Assembly (NCBI GenBank): GCA_964449465.1 | Contig: CAYVBK010000014.1 | Coordinates: forward strand, 1 to 64,000 | Direction of reading: 5' to 3' | Length of the DNA stretch: 64,000 nucleotides | Origin: CAYRXM01 sp964449465 | Lineage (GTDB): Bacteria; Chloroflexota; Anaerolineae; JAFGEY01 | In this document: in pieces, positions 1-8,233 of the stretch | Position numbering within the stretch: the stretch's first letter is position 1 | How the letters are laid out: every line of letters starts with the position of its first letter | Translations under genes and position numbers: made by a program | Notes under the pieces: model-generated | The model's input: the letters and a program-made list of their open reading frames with translations, nothing else | Database searches by the model: none | Told to the model about the DNA's origin: nothing

Positions 1-53
1 GCTTTGTGCTCTTTGTGTCTTGGTGGTGAGCGGGTTTTTCAGCACGCTCCTAG
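1..53. repeat. Partial copy of dispersed palindromic repeat A (A1)
   Basis: The bases resemble one arm of the repeat seen at 8071-8185 and 22780-22900: a CTTTGTGTCTTGGTGGTGAG stretch, then TTTTTCAGCACGCTCCT. The other arm lies outside the window. The repeat supplies the stop codon and last residues of the kinase gene that ends at 39. Confidence 0.8.
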
Positions 54-1793
54 AGGGGCAGGCGCAAGACCTGCCCCTACGCCGGCAAACCTGACCCGCC
101 AGGTGGTGCCGTCGTGGCGATCCAGGTCAATCTCGCCGCCTAGATTGTGCGCCTGAGCCTGGACGATGGACATGCCCAGCGAGTCGGACGAAAGCTCGTC
201 TATACCATCCGGCAAACCGACGCCGTCGTCGCTGACCGTCAACACATAATGGCCGTTCTGCCGACACACGCTCACGGCCAAACGCCCCTGCTCGCGCCCG
301 ACAAAAGCGTGCTTGAGGGCATTCGACACCAGTTCGTTCAAAATCAGCCCGCAGGCCAGAGCCTGGTCGGCTTCCAAAAACACATCCTGGACATCTATTG
401 TCAAATCAATGGGGATGAGTTGGGTGCGATAGGCCTCGAACAAATCTTGGGCCAGATGACGCACATAGGTCGCCAGGTCTATTTGCTGCAAATCTGAAGA
501 TTGATGCAATTGCTCGTGAATCAGCAGCATGGCTCGCACGCGCGACTGGCTCTGCCGAAACGCCTCGCCCAGTTCGGCATCGGCGATTTCTTGAGCTTGC
601 ATGTCTAGCAGCACATCAATCACCATCAAATTGTTCTTGACCCGATGATAAGAATCGCGCGCCAGCCACTCGTGCCGCGCCGCCAACTGCTTGAGCCGCT
701 CTTCGACTTGCTTTTGCGCCGTAATGTCTATTTCCAGCCCATCCCAACACATCAGGCCGCCCGGCAGCCGCCGCGGGCTGGAGGCCACATACGACCAGCG
801 AATGTCGCCGGCGGGGTTGTAAAGGCGCACCTGCGCGCTCAACGACGAAAACGCCTTGAACGCTGCCTCTTCTTGCTCCCACAACCACTGACGATCCTGC
901 TCAACCACCCGCTCGTAAATCCGACTGGCGTCGGCCATCACCTCGGCGGGCGTGCAGCCATAAAATCGCTGTACTGCATCGCTGACATAGGTAAACTGAC
1001 GAGTGCCGTCGGTATGGCGGGTGATTTGATAGAGCATAGCATTGGGCAGATTGTCGCTGATCGAACGAACCAGAGCCGCACTCTCACGCAAAGCCTCTTG
1101 AGCCTGCCTGCGCTCGGTCAACTCGGTCTGCATTTCGAGGATCAGCCGGCAATTGACCATCAAGATCAGGTCAAAAGTCAAAGCCAAAAGCAAAACCTGC
1201 GCCAGTAAAATGGCCCACACATCAAACATATCGGGCTGCTGGAGCAGATAAACGACCGTCGGCCGCATGATGACATTCCAGACCGTGCGCAACAACGAGA
1301 TCAGGGCAAGACCGACAAAAACCAGTCCTGCACCACGCGTTTCCTGTCGCGCCGGAAGAGCGACCTGGCGCAGCAGCAGCCAGGCGCACTCGCCATAGAT
1401 CACTGACACATTGGTAGATAAATTGATGATACGAGCGGCCAGGTTGGGCTGCACCAGCGTAAAATAGGTGTGGATGGAGGCAAACAGCCCCAGCAAAACA
1501 AGGTGATGGACCCAATGGCCTGCCCGACCGACATAGCGTTCCAGACCTCGATAGATCATCATCGCGCCGGCCAACACCAACACATTGGCCGCCACCACCG
1601 ATAGCAGATCGGGGATCGTTCCATCCATGCTAATGAGGATCAGACCAACAAATTGCAAAACCAGGCCGCCCAGCCAAAAGCCCGGCCCGCTCAAGCAATG
1701 CCGATTTTGCATCCACAGCATGGCAATGACGCCGATGCAGATCAAATTGACCAACAAATAACTCCAGATCGCAATAGCAATGTTCAGGTTCAT
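39..1793 (-). CDS. Membrane sensor histidine kinase (PAS, HisKA_2/HATPase)
   Basis: 584 aa. The first ~215 residues hold about seven hydrophobic segments, like an integral-membrane sensor. A PAS-type domain follows (~235-365), then a HisKA_2-type dimerisation box with phosphoacceptor His in 'SYHRVKNNLMVID' (~385), then an HATPase_c domain with N-box 'ILNELVSNALKHAF' and a 'DDGVGLP' G-box. This should be the autophosphorylating half of a two-component pathway; no response regulator is adjacent, so the partner is unknown. The last ~14 residues (GAGLAPAPLGAC) are encoded by dispersed-repeat DNA and look like an acquired tail, because the kinase fold normally ends near 'TTWRVRF'. ATG start with GAGG just upstream. 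Confidence 0.9.
   Translation of the reverse strand: MNLNIAIAIWSYLLVNLICIGVIAMLWMQNRHCLSGPGFWLGGLVLQFVGLILISMDGTIPDLLSVVAANVLVLAGAMMIYRGLERYVGRAGHWVHHLVLLGLFASIHTYFTLVQPNLAARIINLSTNVSVIYGECAWLLLRQVALPARQETRGAGLVFVGLALISLLRTVWNVIMRPTVVYLLQQPDMFDVWAILLAQVLLLALTFDLILMVNCRLILEMQTELTERRQAQEALRESAALVRSISDNLPNAMLYQITRHTDGTRQFTYVSDAVQRFYGCTPAEVMADASRIYERVVEQDRQWLWEQEEAAFKAFSSLSAQVRLYNPAGDIRWSYVASSPRRLPGGLMCWDGLEIDITAQKQVEERLKQLAARHEWLARDSYHRVKNNLMVIDVLLDMQAQEIADAELGEAFRQSQSRVRAMLLIHEQLHQSSDLQQIDLATYVRHLAQDLFEAYRTQLIPIDLTIDVQDVFLEADQALACGLILNELVSNALKHAFVGREQGRLAVSVCRQNGHYVLTVSDDGVGLPDGIDELSSDSLGMSIVQAQAHNLGGEIDLDRHDGTTWRVRFAGVGAGLAPAPLGAC
54..78. repeat. Short hairpin, possible terminator
   Basis: AGGGGCAGG and CCTGCCCCT form a perfect 9-bp stem around a 7-nt loop. 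It lies inside the last codons of the kinase gene and has no U-run, so it is more likely part of the inserted repeat than a classical terminator. Confidence 0.5.
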
Positions 1794-1825
1794 ACCTCAC
1801 CCTTGTCCCAAACAATCGGATCAGG

Positions 1826-1885
1826 ACCTGGCAAAATGTTGGCTGAGTGCGTTCGGTAGAACGGCATCGGAACCAACATGCTGGA
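1826..1885. repeat. Dispersed hairpin repeat B (B1)
   Basis: TGTTGG and CCAACA arms enclose TGAGTGCGTTCGGTAGAACG. The same core recurs inverted at 24432-24490, and related hairpins occur at 5320-5355, 17493-17552 and 20483-20529. It lies in the gap between the divergent kinase and oxidoreductase genes. Confidence 0.65.
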
Positions 1886-1942
1886 TTATAGCCATTTCGT
1901 CTCTATCTGACAAGCCAATGGACTCACACAAGGAGAACGAAC

Positions 1943-2965
1943 ATGAAAACTCTAAATTGGGGGATCATCAGCACCGGCGGGATTGCCCGCAAATTTGCTG
2001 CAGCATTGAGCGAGGCGCAATGGGGTGCGCTCTATGCCATCGGCAGCCGCAGCCAGGCTTCGGCAGATGCCTTTGGAGAGCAGTTCAATGTACCGCATCG
2101 CTATAGCAGCTATGAGGCCCTGCTGGCCGACCCGGCAGTAGACGTCGTGTACAATGCGCTGCCCAATCACCTGCACCTGGAATGGACGATCCGGGCGGCG
2201 CAGGCCGGCAAACATGTGCTGTGCGAAAAGCCACTCACAGTCAATGCTGCCGAGGCCGCGCAGATGCTTGCCGCCATTGATGTGGCCGGGGTGTTTTTGA
2301 TGGAGGCCTTTATGTACCGCTGCCACCCACAGACGACGCGGCTGATCGAGTTGATCCACGACGGGGCCGTCGGCGAGGTGCGGCTGATCCAGGCCAGCTT
2401 TGGCTATGACCTGGGCGAAAGCGATGCCGCTTATAGCAACATCCGCCTGCGCCGCGAGGCCTGCGGCGGCGGGATCATGGACGTGGGCTGCTATACCGTG
2501 TCTATGGCGCGGCTGCTCGCCGGGGCCGCCCTCGGCCTGGAGGCGCCGGCCGAGCCGGAGCGACTCGGTGGCGCAGCACACATTGGCGAACGCAGCGGCG
2601 TAGATGAATGGGCAACGGCAGCGCTGCATTTTCCCAACGGCATCCTGGGCGATCTGGCCTGCGCGGCGCACTTGCGGCTGGCCTCGACCGTACAGGTTTG
2701 GGGCAGCGAGGGAAACATCCTGGTGCCCTCGCCATGGTACCCGGCCCAGGGCCGGCTGGTGTTGTCCCGGCCGGGCCAGGAGGTAATGGAAATAGACGTG
2801 CCGGCGCGGGCCGGCTGCTATGCCCTCGAGGCCGACGCAGTCGCACAAGCCCTGCCCGGCCTCCAGGCCTCCTATCCCTGCATGACCTGGGCCGACAGTC
2901 TGGGCAACATGAAGGCATTGGACGCCTGGCGCGCTGCTGTCGGCCTGACGTTTGACGCTGATTAA
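1943..2965 (+). CDS. Gfo/Idh/MocA-family NAD(P)-dependent oxidoreductase
   Basis: 340 aa, the usual length for this family. The N-terminus has the Rossmann dinucleotide-binding loop 'GIISTGGIARKF' (residues 7-18) and the family Glu-Lys-Pro motif at 95-97 ('CEKPLTV'), whose Lys is catalytic in homologues. The C-terminal half is the substrate-binding alpha/beta domain with 'EAFMYRCHPQ' and 'GGGIMDVGCYTV'. Substrates in the family are sugars, inositols or related polyols; nothing here fixes which. ATG with AAGGAG 8 nt upstream. It stands alone between divergent and convergent neighbours and is followed by a strong hairpin. Confidence 0.92.
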   Translation: MKTLNWGIISTGGIARKFAAALSEAQWGALYAIGSRSQASADAFGEQFNVPHRYSSYEALLADPAVDVVYNALPNHLHLEWTIRAAQAGKHVLCEKPLTVNAAEAAQMLAAIDVAGVFLMEAFMYRCHPQTTRLIELIHDGAVGEVRLIQASFGYDLGESDAAYSNIRLRREACGGGIMDVGCYTVSMARLLAGAALGLEAPAEPERLGGAAHIGERSGVDEWATAALHFPNGILGDLACAAHLRLASTVQVWGSEGNILVPSPWYPAQGRLVLSRPGQEVMEIDVPARAGCYALEADAVAQALPGLQASYPCMTWADSLGNMKALDAWRAAVGLTFDAD

Positions 2966-2968
2966 CAA

Positions 2969-2995
2969 CAGGGGCGAGGATAAACCTCGCCCCTG
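2969..2995 (+). terminator. Stem-loop after the oxidoreductase
   Basis: CAGGGGCGAGG and CCTCGCCCCTG form an 11-bp perfect stem with a 5-nt loop, 3 nt after the stop codon. There is no U-run. The next gene converges from the other strand, so the structure may serve both directions. Confidence 0.6.
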
Positions 2996-3038
2996 CTGAA
3001 TAGAACGCCCCAGGCTGTGGGATGACAAACGATGATCG

Positions 3039-3620
3039 TTATTCTACGTCATTCTCCAAACGCCGGTAAACCCCTTGCTCGCGGGCAAGCAGATGGTGGC
3101 TGATCAGCCCACGCCGCAGAGCTGCCACATCCTCATTAAACTCAACCAGGATTTGGTTGACCTCATGCTCGTCATAAGAGCGGCCCGGCTCAAATTCTTG
3201 GGCAATTTTTTGTAACACAATGATCTGCTTTTTGAGTTGCGCCGGAACCTGCACCAGCCGACCATGCCGAAAAAAGGTCTGGATCACCCTGTCTCGATAG
3301 GCGTCTTCGGTCACATTCGATGCCAGCCCCGGCTGCGAGACAAAGGCCAGTTCATCCAATCGCCTTTCCCACACGTCACCATCCAACGAATAAACCTGAT
3401 AGTATTGGTCGGGCTGCGACTTGAGCAAGCCGACCTCGGCCAGCTTGCTCAGATGATGCGAAACGGTGGCCGGGTTGAGACCCAAGATCGCCGCCAATTC
3501 CTGGCCGTGACGCGGCCCGAGACGCACCAGGCTCAGGATCAATAGACGCACCGGATGCCCCAAGGCCTTGAACAACTCGGCACGCGCCTGAAAATTTTGT
3601 TCAGCCATCGCGTGCGTCAT
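3039..3620 (-). CDS. ArsR-family regulator with C-terminal DUF2087 domain
   Basis: 193 aa. Residues ~10-85 are a winged helix of ArsR type ('LFKALGHPVRLLILSLV', recognition region 'LNPATVSHHLSKLAEVGLL'). Residues ~115-190 match DUF2087 ('VPAQLKKQIIVLQKIAQEFEPGRSYDEHEVN...LREL'-like pattern ending 'REQGVYRR'), a domain often fused to helix-turn-helix regulators. No metal-binding Cys pair is visible, so the signal is probably not a thiophilic metal. The start overlaps the end of the upstream small gene by 20 nt, which implies translational coupling. The likely target is its own promoter at 3902-3953. Confidence 0.88.
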   Translation of the reverse strand: MTHAMAEQNFQARAELFKALGHPVRLLILSLVRLGPRHGQELAAILGLNPATVSHHLSKLAEVGLLKSQPDQYYQVYSLDGDVWERRLDELAFVSQPGLASNVTEDAYRDRVIQTFFRHGRLVQVPAQLKKQIIVLQKIAQEFEPGRSYDEHEVNQILVEFNEDVAALRRGLISHHLLAREQGVYRRLENDVE

Positions 3621-3885
3621 GCCAGGCCTCCTGACCGGTGATCATCTTGTAGCCGGTGGCAAAAATTTGCCGCGCATGCTGGATCGTGCTCATCTTGATC
3701 TGCACCTTGAGCAGCGATTCATCATCCTGCATTGCCCGGCACAATTCAATATCATGGCGGGCATACTGGACAATCTGATCTGTGACATCCCCAAAAAACT
3801 GCCGCAGCTTGTCTATATCGGGCATATCGCTGGCAAGCAAGGCGCGAATCTGGTCAAAATAATCGGTTGATAGCTCGGTATTCAT
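3601..3885 (-). CDS. Small helical protein co-transcribed with the ArsR regulator
   Basis: 94 aa, not recognised. It is acidic and predicted to be largely alpha-helical ('DYFDQIRALLASDMPDIDKLRQFFGDV'), with no signal peptide or membrane segment. ATG with GAGGG 6 nt upstream. It is the first gene behind a consensus promoter with two identical operator-like sites, and its 3' end overlaps the regulator gene. This layout fits a small partner or effector whose expression the regulator controls. Function unknown. Confidence 0.7.
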   Translation of the reverse strand: MNTELSTDYFDQIRALLASDMPDIDKLRQFFGDVTDQIVQYARHDIELCRAMQDDESLLKVQIKMSTIQHARQIFATGYKMITGQEAWHDARDG

Positions 3886-3901
3886 ATTGCCCTCACTTTC
3901 T

Positions 3902-3953
3902 ATTTGAAATTCATCAAATCAGATTATAACATTTGATTTGATATTTGTCAAAT
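3902..3953 (-). promoter_or_regulatory. Consensus promoter flanked by two identical operators
   Basis: On the minus strand a -35 TTGACA (3951-3946) and -10 TATAAT (3928-3923) are separated by exactly 17 bp. Two copies of ATTTGA-N6-TCAAAT lie at 3936-3953 (over the -35) and 3902-3919 (over the expected transcription start). Their centres are 34 bp apart. The arrangement fits repression by the adjacent dimeric ArsR-type protein. Confidence 0.85.
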
Positions 3954-4044
3954 CGGTTTCGCAGAGCAATTGGCTTGCGACAAGCAGCCTGATTGCCAAA
4001 ATCATTGAGCCATAGTAAAATCAGGCCGACGAAAGGAGAGCAAC

Positions 4045-5268
4045 TTGGCCAGGCCACACATTCCTGTCTCTAGAATCAGCCTGTTTCTTGCCGTGATCAT
4101 GATCGCCTGCCAGAGCAGGAGCGTCTGCCAAAGCAGGCCGGTCGAGACGCTAACGCCCATCGCCGCCGTGACCGGCACGCCAACGGTCACGCCCACACCC
4201 ACACCGACGACTATTGCTACGCCGACAACCGCACCCACACCAACAGCTACCACTACGCCGACAGCCACCACTACGCCGACAGTCACACCCACGCCGACAA
4301 CTATTGCTACTCCGACAGCCACCTCTACCCCGACAGCCACGCCCACGCCCACCCACCCTTTGATGATCGAGGTGATGCGACAGCGCCACTATCCGGGCAG
4401 CCCCATCAACGTCGAAAAAAAGCTGGATTCCGGCGCCAACTATGATCGCTATATCGCATCGTATCTTGTCGAAAGGTTGAAAATTTATGCCTTGTTGACC
4501 ATACCACAGGGTGAGAAACCGCCGGCAGGCTGGCCGGTCATCGTGTTCAATCACGGCTATATCCCGCCAGAGCAGTATCGCACCACCGAACGCTATGTGG
4601 CCTATGTAGATGCTCTGGCGCGCAGCGGCTATATGGTTTTTCGCCCTGATTATCGCGGACACGGCAGTTCGGAGGGCCAACCATCCAGCGCGTACGGCTC
4701 ACCCGACTATACCGTTGACGTACTAAACGCCGTTTCCGCAGTCAGGCAGCACCCCGACGCCGACCCCAACCGCATCGGCATGTGGGGACACTCGATGGGC
4801 GGTCATATCACCCTGCGGGCGATGGTCATCAGCCACGACATCCGGGCCGGGGTGATCTGGGCCGGGGTGGTCGGCTCGTATGCCGACCTGTTGGATCGCT
4901 GGCGGCGACCTGCAACCCCCATCGCCGCAACAGTCACCCCCGCTGTCGAGGATGCCCGACGCCGCTGGCGGCAAGGCTTGCTCGACACTTATGGCTCGCC
5001 GGCCGACAACCCTGCTTTTTGGGACTCGATCTCGCCCAACGCTTACCTGAGCGACCTGTCCGGCCCGGTACAACTCCATCACGGCAGCGCCGACAAAAGC
5101 GTGCCGGTCGAGTTTTCTCAAACCCTGTTTACTCAGATTCAGCAAGCCGGGCAGGTGGCCGAACTGTATACCTATGCCAATGACGATCACAACATCTCGC
5201 ACCATTTCAGCCTGGCCATGCGACGATCTATCGAGTTTTTTGACCAATATGTCAAAGGCCGGCAATGA
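4045..5268 (+). CDS. Exported lipoprotein alpha/beta hydrolase (S9/dienelactone-like)
   Basis: 407 aa. TTG start chosen because GAAAGGAGAG ends 4 nt upstream and a lipoprotein signal follows ('LFLAVIMIAC', lipid Cys at 22). Residues ~34-104 are a Thr/Pro repeat linker, which would hold the enzyme away from the membrane. The alpha/beta-hydrolase domain follows: oxyanion region 'VIVFNHGY', 'PDYRGHGSS', nucleophile elbow 'GHSMGG' (Ser250), Asp in 'HHGSADKSVP' and the terminal His in 'DDHNISHHF'. It resembles acylaminoacyl-peptidase or dienelactone-hydrolase-like esterases; peptide versus ester substrate cannot be told from sequence. It converges on the GH2 gene. Confidence 0.88.
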   Translation: MARPHIPVSRISLFLAVIMIACQSRSVCQSRPVETLTPIAAVTGTPTVTPTPTPTTIATPTTAPTPTATTTPTATTTPTVTPTPTTIATPTATSTPTATPTPTHPLMIEVMRQRHYPGSPINVEKKLDSGANYDRYIASYLVERLKIYALLTIPQGEKPPAGWPVIVFNHGYIPPEQYRTTERYVAYVDALARSGYMVFRPDYRGHGSSEGQPSSAYGSPDYTVDVLNAVSAVRQHPDADPNRIGMWGHSMGGHITLRAMVISHDIRAGVIWAGVVGSYADLLDRWRRPATPIAATVTPAVEDARRRWRQGLLDTYGSPADNPAFWDSISPNAYLSDLSGPVQLHHGSADKSVPVEFSQTLFTQIQQAGQVAELYTYANDDHNISHHFSLAMRRSIEFFDQYVKGRQ

Positions 5269-5319
5269 CTGATGCTCTCACTGATGAGTGCGGTAAAACG
5301 CTTTTTTCAGTGGACTTGC

Positions 5320-5355
5320 CAAAACGTTGGTTTCGGCAGACTCACCAACGTTTTG
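5320..5355. terminator. Hairpin between convergent genes (repeat B family, B2)
   Basis: CAAAACGTTGG and CCAACGTTTTG form a perfect 11-bp stem around TTTCGGCAGACTCA. The loop matches the GGTTTCGACAGG-type core of repeat B. Its place between two convergent stop codons suggests it also works as a two-way terminator. Confidence 0.6.
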
Positions 5356-5375
5356 AAGATTGTGTTCAACGCGAT

Positions 5376-7820
5376 TTATCGTATCACACCCTCCCCTGTG
5401 TTGTCTACCCTGACGTTCGATGCCTGCGCAACCGAGGCCGGGTCGAATGGCCTTGGTAACGCTCCGATATGCAACAGCCAGCGGCGATAGCGGGCCAGCG
5501 ACACGGGTGGTAGACCGGCCAGATAGTGATTGCCAAACACCTGCCCGTCCACCTGCCACTCGATCAGATACAGCCGTTGATCGCTGGCATAGGTACGAAT
5601 GTGTCCCACCTGCCAATTCTGGTTTGCCGGGATAGTTGCCTGGCCTTCGACCTGCACCGCGCCGTCGTCGGCATCCCACACCCGATAGCGCACCGAGACC
5701 GACCGCAGCGTATCATTGCAGACCACCACTGGCAGATATTTTCCCGCCCCTGCTTCTCCGACCGCGATGCATACCGGCTGCTGCGACCGCCGGATATAGT
5801 GATAGGCCAGCTTGACGCCGAAATAGTAATCCACCACCGCGTCGGAGAACTGCGGCCAGCCATCAATGACATTCCACCACAAAATGCCGCTGGTCTGCCA
5901 TTTGCGCAGCCGTGTTGATTCGATAAAAAACTTTTTCGCCTCTGCCTGGGTGATCTGGCTGGCTAGAGCAAACGTCTCCAGATCGTCGGGTATCTCGCCA
6001 AACAACTCGCGCACCTGGTTGGCCATCAAGGCGATCCGATCGCGGTCAATGGCCCGGTGTCGCCAGTGATAAACCGCATGCACCTGCCATTGATCATTGC
6101 CTTGCCACGGCCGCGCCTCGTCAGGCCAAACAAAATCGGGGGCGATAAAGCGGCGGATTGAAGCGACGTTGGGGCAGCCGTGATAGCCGATCTCACCGAT
6201 AAAATGCGCACTGTGCCGGGTGTAGAATGGGCTTTTGAAATAGCCGCGCGGTCCCCATAGATGCTGCTCCGGCGTGCGCATCCAGGCGTCGGGCTCGCCT
6301 TCCAACACGGGCGGGACATACGGTGAACTTGGCACATAGGGACGATACGGATCGAAACGATGCAGCACTTGAGGGATCACTTCACGGGTCAGGCGATTGT
6401 GCGCCGGAGAAAGGCCGTCGGACAGATAGGTCATATCAATCTCATTATCGCCGCACCACAAAGCCAGGCTGGTGTGATTGCGCAGCCGTTCGACCACCAC
6501 CTGCGCCTCGTGACGTACCTGATCCAGAAACGTTTCCGTCTGCGGATAGCGGCAACAGGCAAAGGCAAAATCTTGCCAGACCATAATGCCCGTTTCATCG
6601 CAGAGGTCAAAAAAACGCTGATCCTCATACACATTGCCGCCCCAGCAGCGGATCATGTTGCAGCCCAGATCGTCAAACAGAGACACCACATCATCCACTC
6701 GTTCGGCGTCGCGACTGTGAAACGCATCCAGCGGCACCCAGTTGGCGCCCTTGACCATAATCGGCTCACCGTTGACGGTGAAATAGAAATGGCTGTGCGG
6801 GTCGGGCGGCATATCAATCCGCCCATCGCGCCCGACCTGGCCAGAGATCGAGAACAGACCAGACGTTTCGGTGCGGTGCAAAGCCAGCACACGAATACCG
6901 AGGCGGTCGGTGCGTTCGGCCAATACCTCGTCTCCAAGACAGAGCCGGGCGACAACCTGGTACAGGTTCGGATCGCCATATCCCTTGGGCCACCACAGGC
7001 GCGCACCGGGCACCGAAATGCGGCAACCGCCAGCCACAAACTCAACCGGCCATTCATACGCAAAGCAGTGATCCTGGCATTGGCCGTAAAAGCGCAACGA
7101 CAGGCCATCTGGCACCGGCCGGGCGACTCGAAACTGAAAGCGCACGCCCAACACCGCCCCCTCACCGTTCACATTAACCGTCCAATAGTAAAGCTGCTCG
7201 ATCTCGGTCGCAGGGCGCGTTTCCAGCCAGACAGAGCGCCAGATGCCTGCCGACACGGCACGCGGCATAATGTCCCAGCCCCACACGTGTGGTGCTTTGC
7301 GAATAAACAGCCCTTCCTCACGGTGTTCCCAACTCATCATCGCCGCATCATAGTGAAACCGGCGCGCTGCATCAACCGCCGAACCGAGGCGCACGGTGAT
7401 GCGGTTAACCCCTGAATGGAGAACGCTGGTCACATCAAAGCGATGCGGAATCAGTGCATTATCGGCCTGCCCCACCTGAATGCCGTTGACCCATACAGTA
7501 GCCAGTGTATCCAGCCCGGCAAAGACCAGTTCCCAGCCCAAACTGTCTGGCTGCTGAACATCCAACAGGGTTATGTCGCGAGTGTACCACCACTCGTTGA
7601 ATTCCAGTTCGCGCAACCGGTAAATGTGGTCGGCATAAAAGGGATCCGGCAGCAGGCCGGCCCGCACCAGGTCCATCTCGACATTGCCCGGAACTCGCGC
7701 CAGAATCGTCTCCAACCCGGCCGAGTCAAGATCATCCGGGTGGGTAACGTGGCATTGGCCTTTTGGCGTCCAGGTCAACTGCCAATCGCCATCCAGAGAA
7801 ATGCATTGAGCTTTCATCAT
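5376..7820 (-). CDS. Glycoside hydrolase family 2, beta-mannosidase-like
   Basis: 814 aa, standard for beta-mannosidase/exo-beta-glucosaminidase-type GH2. Order: jelly-roll sugar-binding domain (~1-200), Ig-like domain (~205-315), (beta/alpha)8 catalytic barrel (~345-660), C-terminal beta domain. The acid/base is Glu460 in 'WCGDNEID' and the nucleophile Glu543 in 'IGEIGYHG'; 'RCWGGNVYED' is a family signature. No signal peptide, so it should act in the cytoplasm on imported oligosaccharides. ATG with GGAGAG upstream. It stands alone, without transporter or regulator next to it. Mannose specificity is likely but not certain. Confidence 0.9.
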   Translation of the reverse strand: MMKAQCISLDGDWQLTWTPKGQCHVTHPDDLDSAGLETILARVPGNVEMDLVRAGLLPDPFYADHIYRLRELEFNEWWYTRDITLLDVQQPDSLGWELVFAGLDTLATVWVNGIQVGQADNALIPHRFDVTSVLHSGVNRITVRLGSAVDAARRFHYDAAMMSWEHREEGLFIRKAPHVWGWDIMPRAVSAGIWRSVWLETRPATEIEQLYYWTVNVNGEGAVLGVRFQFRVARPVPDGLSLRFYGQCQDHCFAYEWPVEFVAGGCRISVPGARLWWPKGYGDPNLYQVVARLCLGDEVLAERTDRLGIRVLALHRTETSGLFSISGQVGRDGRIDMPPDPHSHFYFTVNGEPIMVKGANWVPLDAFHSRDAERVDDVVSLFDDLGCNMIRCWGGNVYEDQRFFDLCDETGIMVWQDFAFACCRYPQTETFLDQVRHEAQVVVERLRNHTSLALWCGDNEIDMTYLSDGLSPAHNRLTREVIPQVLHRFDPYRPYVPSSPYVPPVLEGEPDAWMRTPEQHLWGPRGYFKSPFYTRHSAHFIGEIGYHGCPNVASIRRFIAPDFVWPDEARPWQGNDQWQVHAVYHWRHRAIDRDRIALMANQVRELFGEIPDDLETFALASQITQAEAKKFFIESTRLRKWQTSGILWWNVIDGWPQFSDAVVDYYFGVKLAYHYIRRSQQPVCIAVGEAGAGKYLPVVVCNDTLRSVSVRYRVWDADDGAVQVEGQATIPANQNWQVGHIRTYASDQRLYLIEWQVDGQVFGNHYLAGLPPVSLARYRRWLLHIGALPRPFDPASVAQASNVRVDNTGEGVIR

Positions 7821-7968
7821 AAACTCTCCTGCCCAGTAACAAATGTTCTTTTATCCAACAGTATACCCATTGCTGCGTTGATAGTCAAAACAGCTATGGC
7901 CGATTCAAGAGGCTTGTGCAAACATTTCAAGACGAAACCAGTTTTAGCCTTTTCCGGCCTTGTATCAT

Positions 7969-8023
7969 CCAGATCGAATCCAGATCGAATCCAGATCGAA
8001 TCCAGATCGAATCCAGATCGAAT
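7969..8023. repeat. Five perfect 11-bp tandem repeats
   Basis: CCAGATCGAAT is repeated five times without change, about one unit per helical turn, immediately before a long hairpin. It lies ~150 bp upstream of the GH2 start codon. It could be a phased protein-binding array or a slippage product. Confidence 0.95.
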
Positions 8024-8060
8024 CAGGCCGCCGATGAAATATCCCATCGGCGGCCTGATT
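8021..8060. terminator. 16-bp perfect stem-loop
   Basis: AATCAGGCCGCCGATG and its exact complement (8045-8060) flank an 8-nt loop. It lies between the start of the GH2 gene and the end of the upstream minus-strand gene (8234), so termination after that gene is plausible, though the U-rich tail is on the plus-strand side. Confidence 0.65.
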
Positions 8061-8070
8061 TTGGGGACTG

Positions 8071-8185
8071 GGAGGCCGCTGAAAAAAGCCTATTTTTACC
8101 ACCAATGACACCGAGAACAAAGTTTTGCAATACTTGAGCGTTTTTAGAAATGCTTTGTGTCCTTTGTGTTTTTCAGTACGCTCCT
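8071..8185. repeat. Dispersed palindromic repeat A (A2)
   Basis: Ends GCCGCTGAAAAA and TTTTTCAGTACGCTCC are inverted; the interior carries ACACCGAGAACA- and CTTTGTGTCCTTTGTG-type arms around TTTTTAGAAATG. Closest relatives: 22780-22900 and, inverted, 29576-29698. No coding capacity. Confidence 0.85.
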
Positions 8186-8233
8186 GGACGACAAGGTCAA
8201 AACGGACAGCCTGTCAGAGTCCAACAACAGGCA

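Noticed and set aside
1952..3028. Minus-strand frame of 358 codons
   Set aside because: Antisense to the Gfo/Idh/MocA gene, which carries its NAD loop and EKP motif on the plus strand.
6360..7415. Plus-strand open frame of 351 codons
   Set aside because: Antisense to the GH2 gene, whose active-site motifs prove the minus strand.
7969..8023. CRISPR-like array
   Set aside because: The 11-bp units are contiguous with no spacers, far below CRISPR repeat length, and there are no cas genes.
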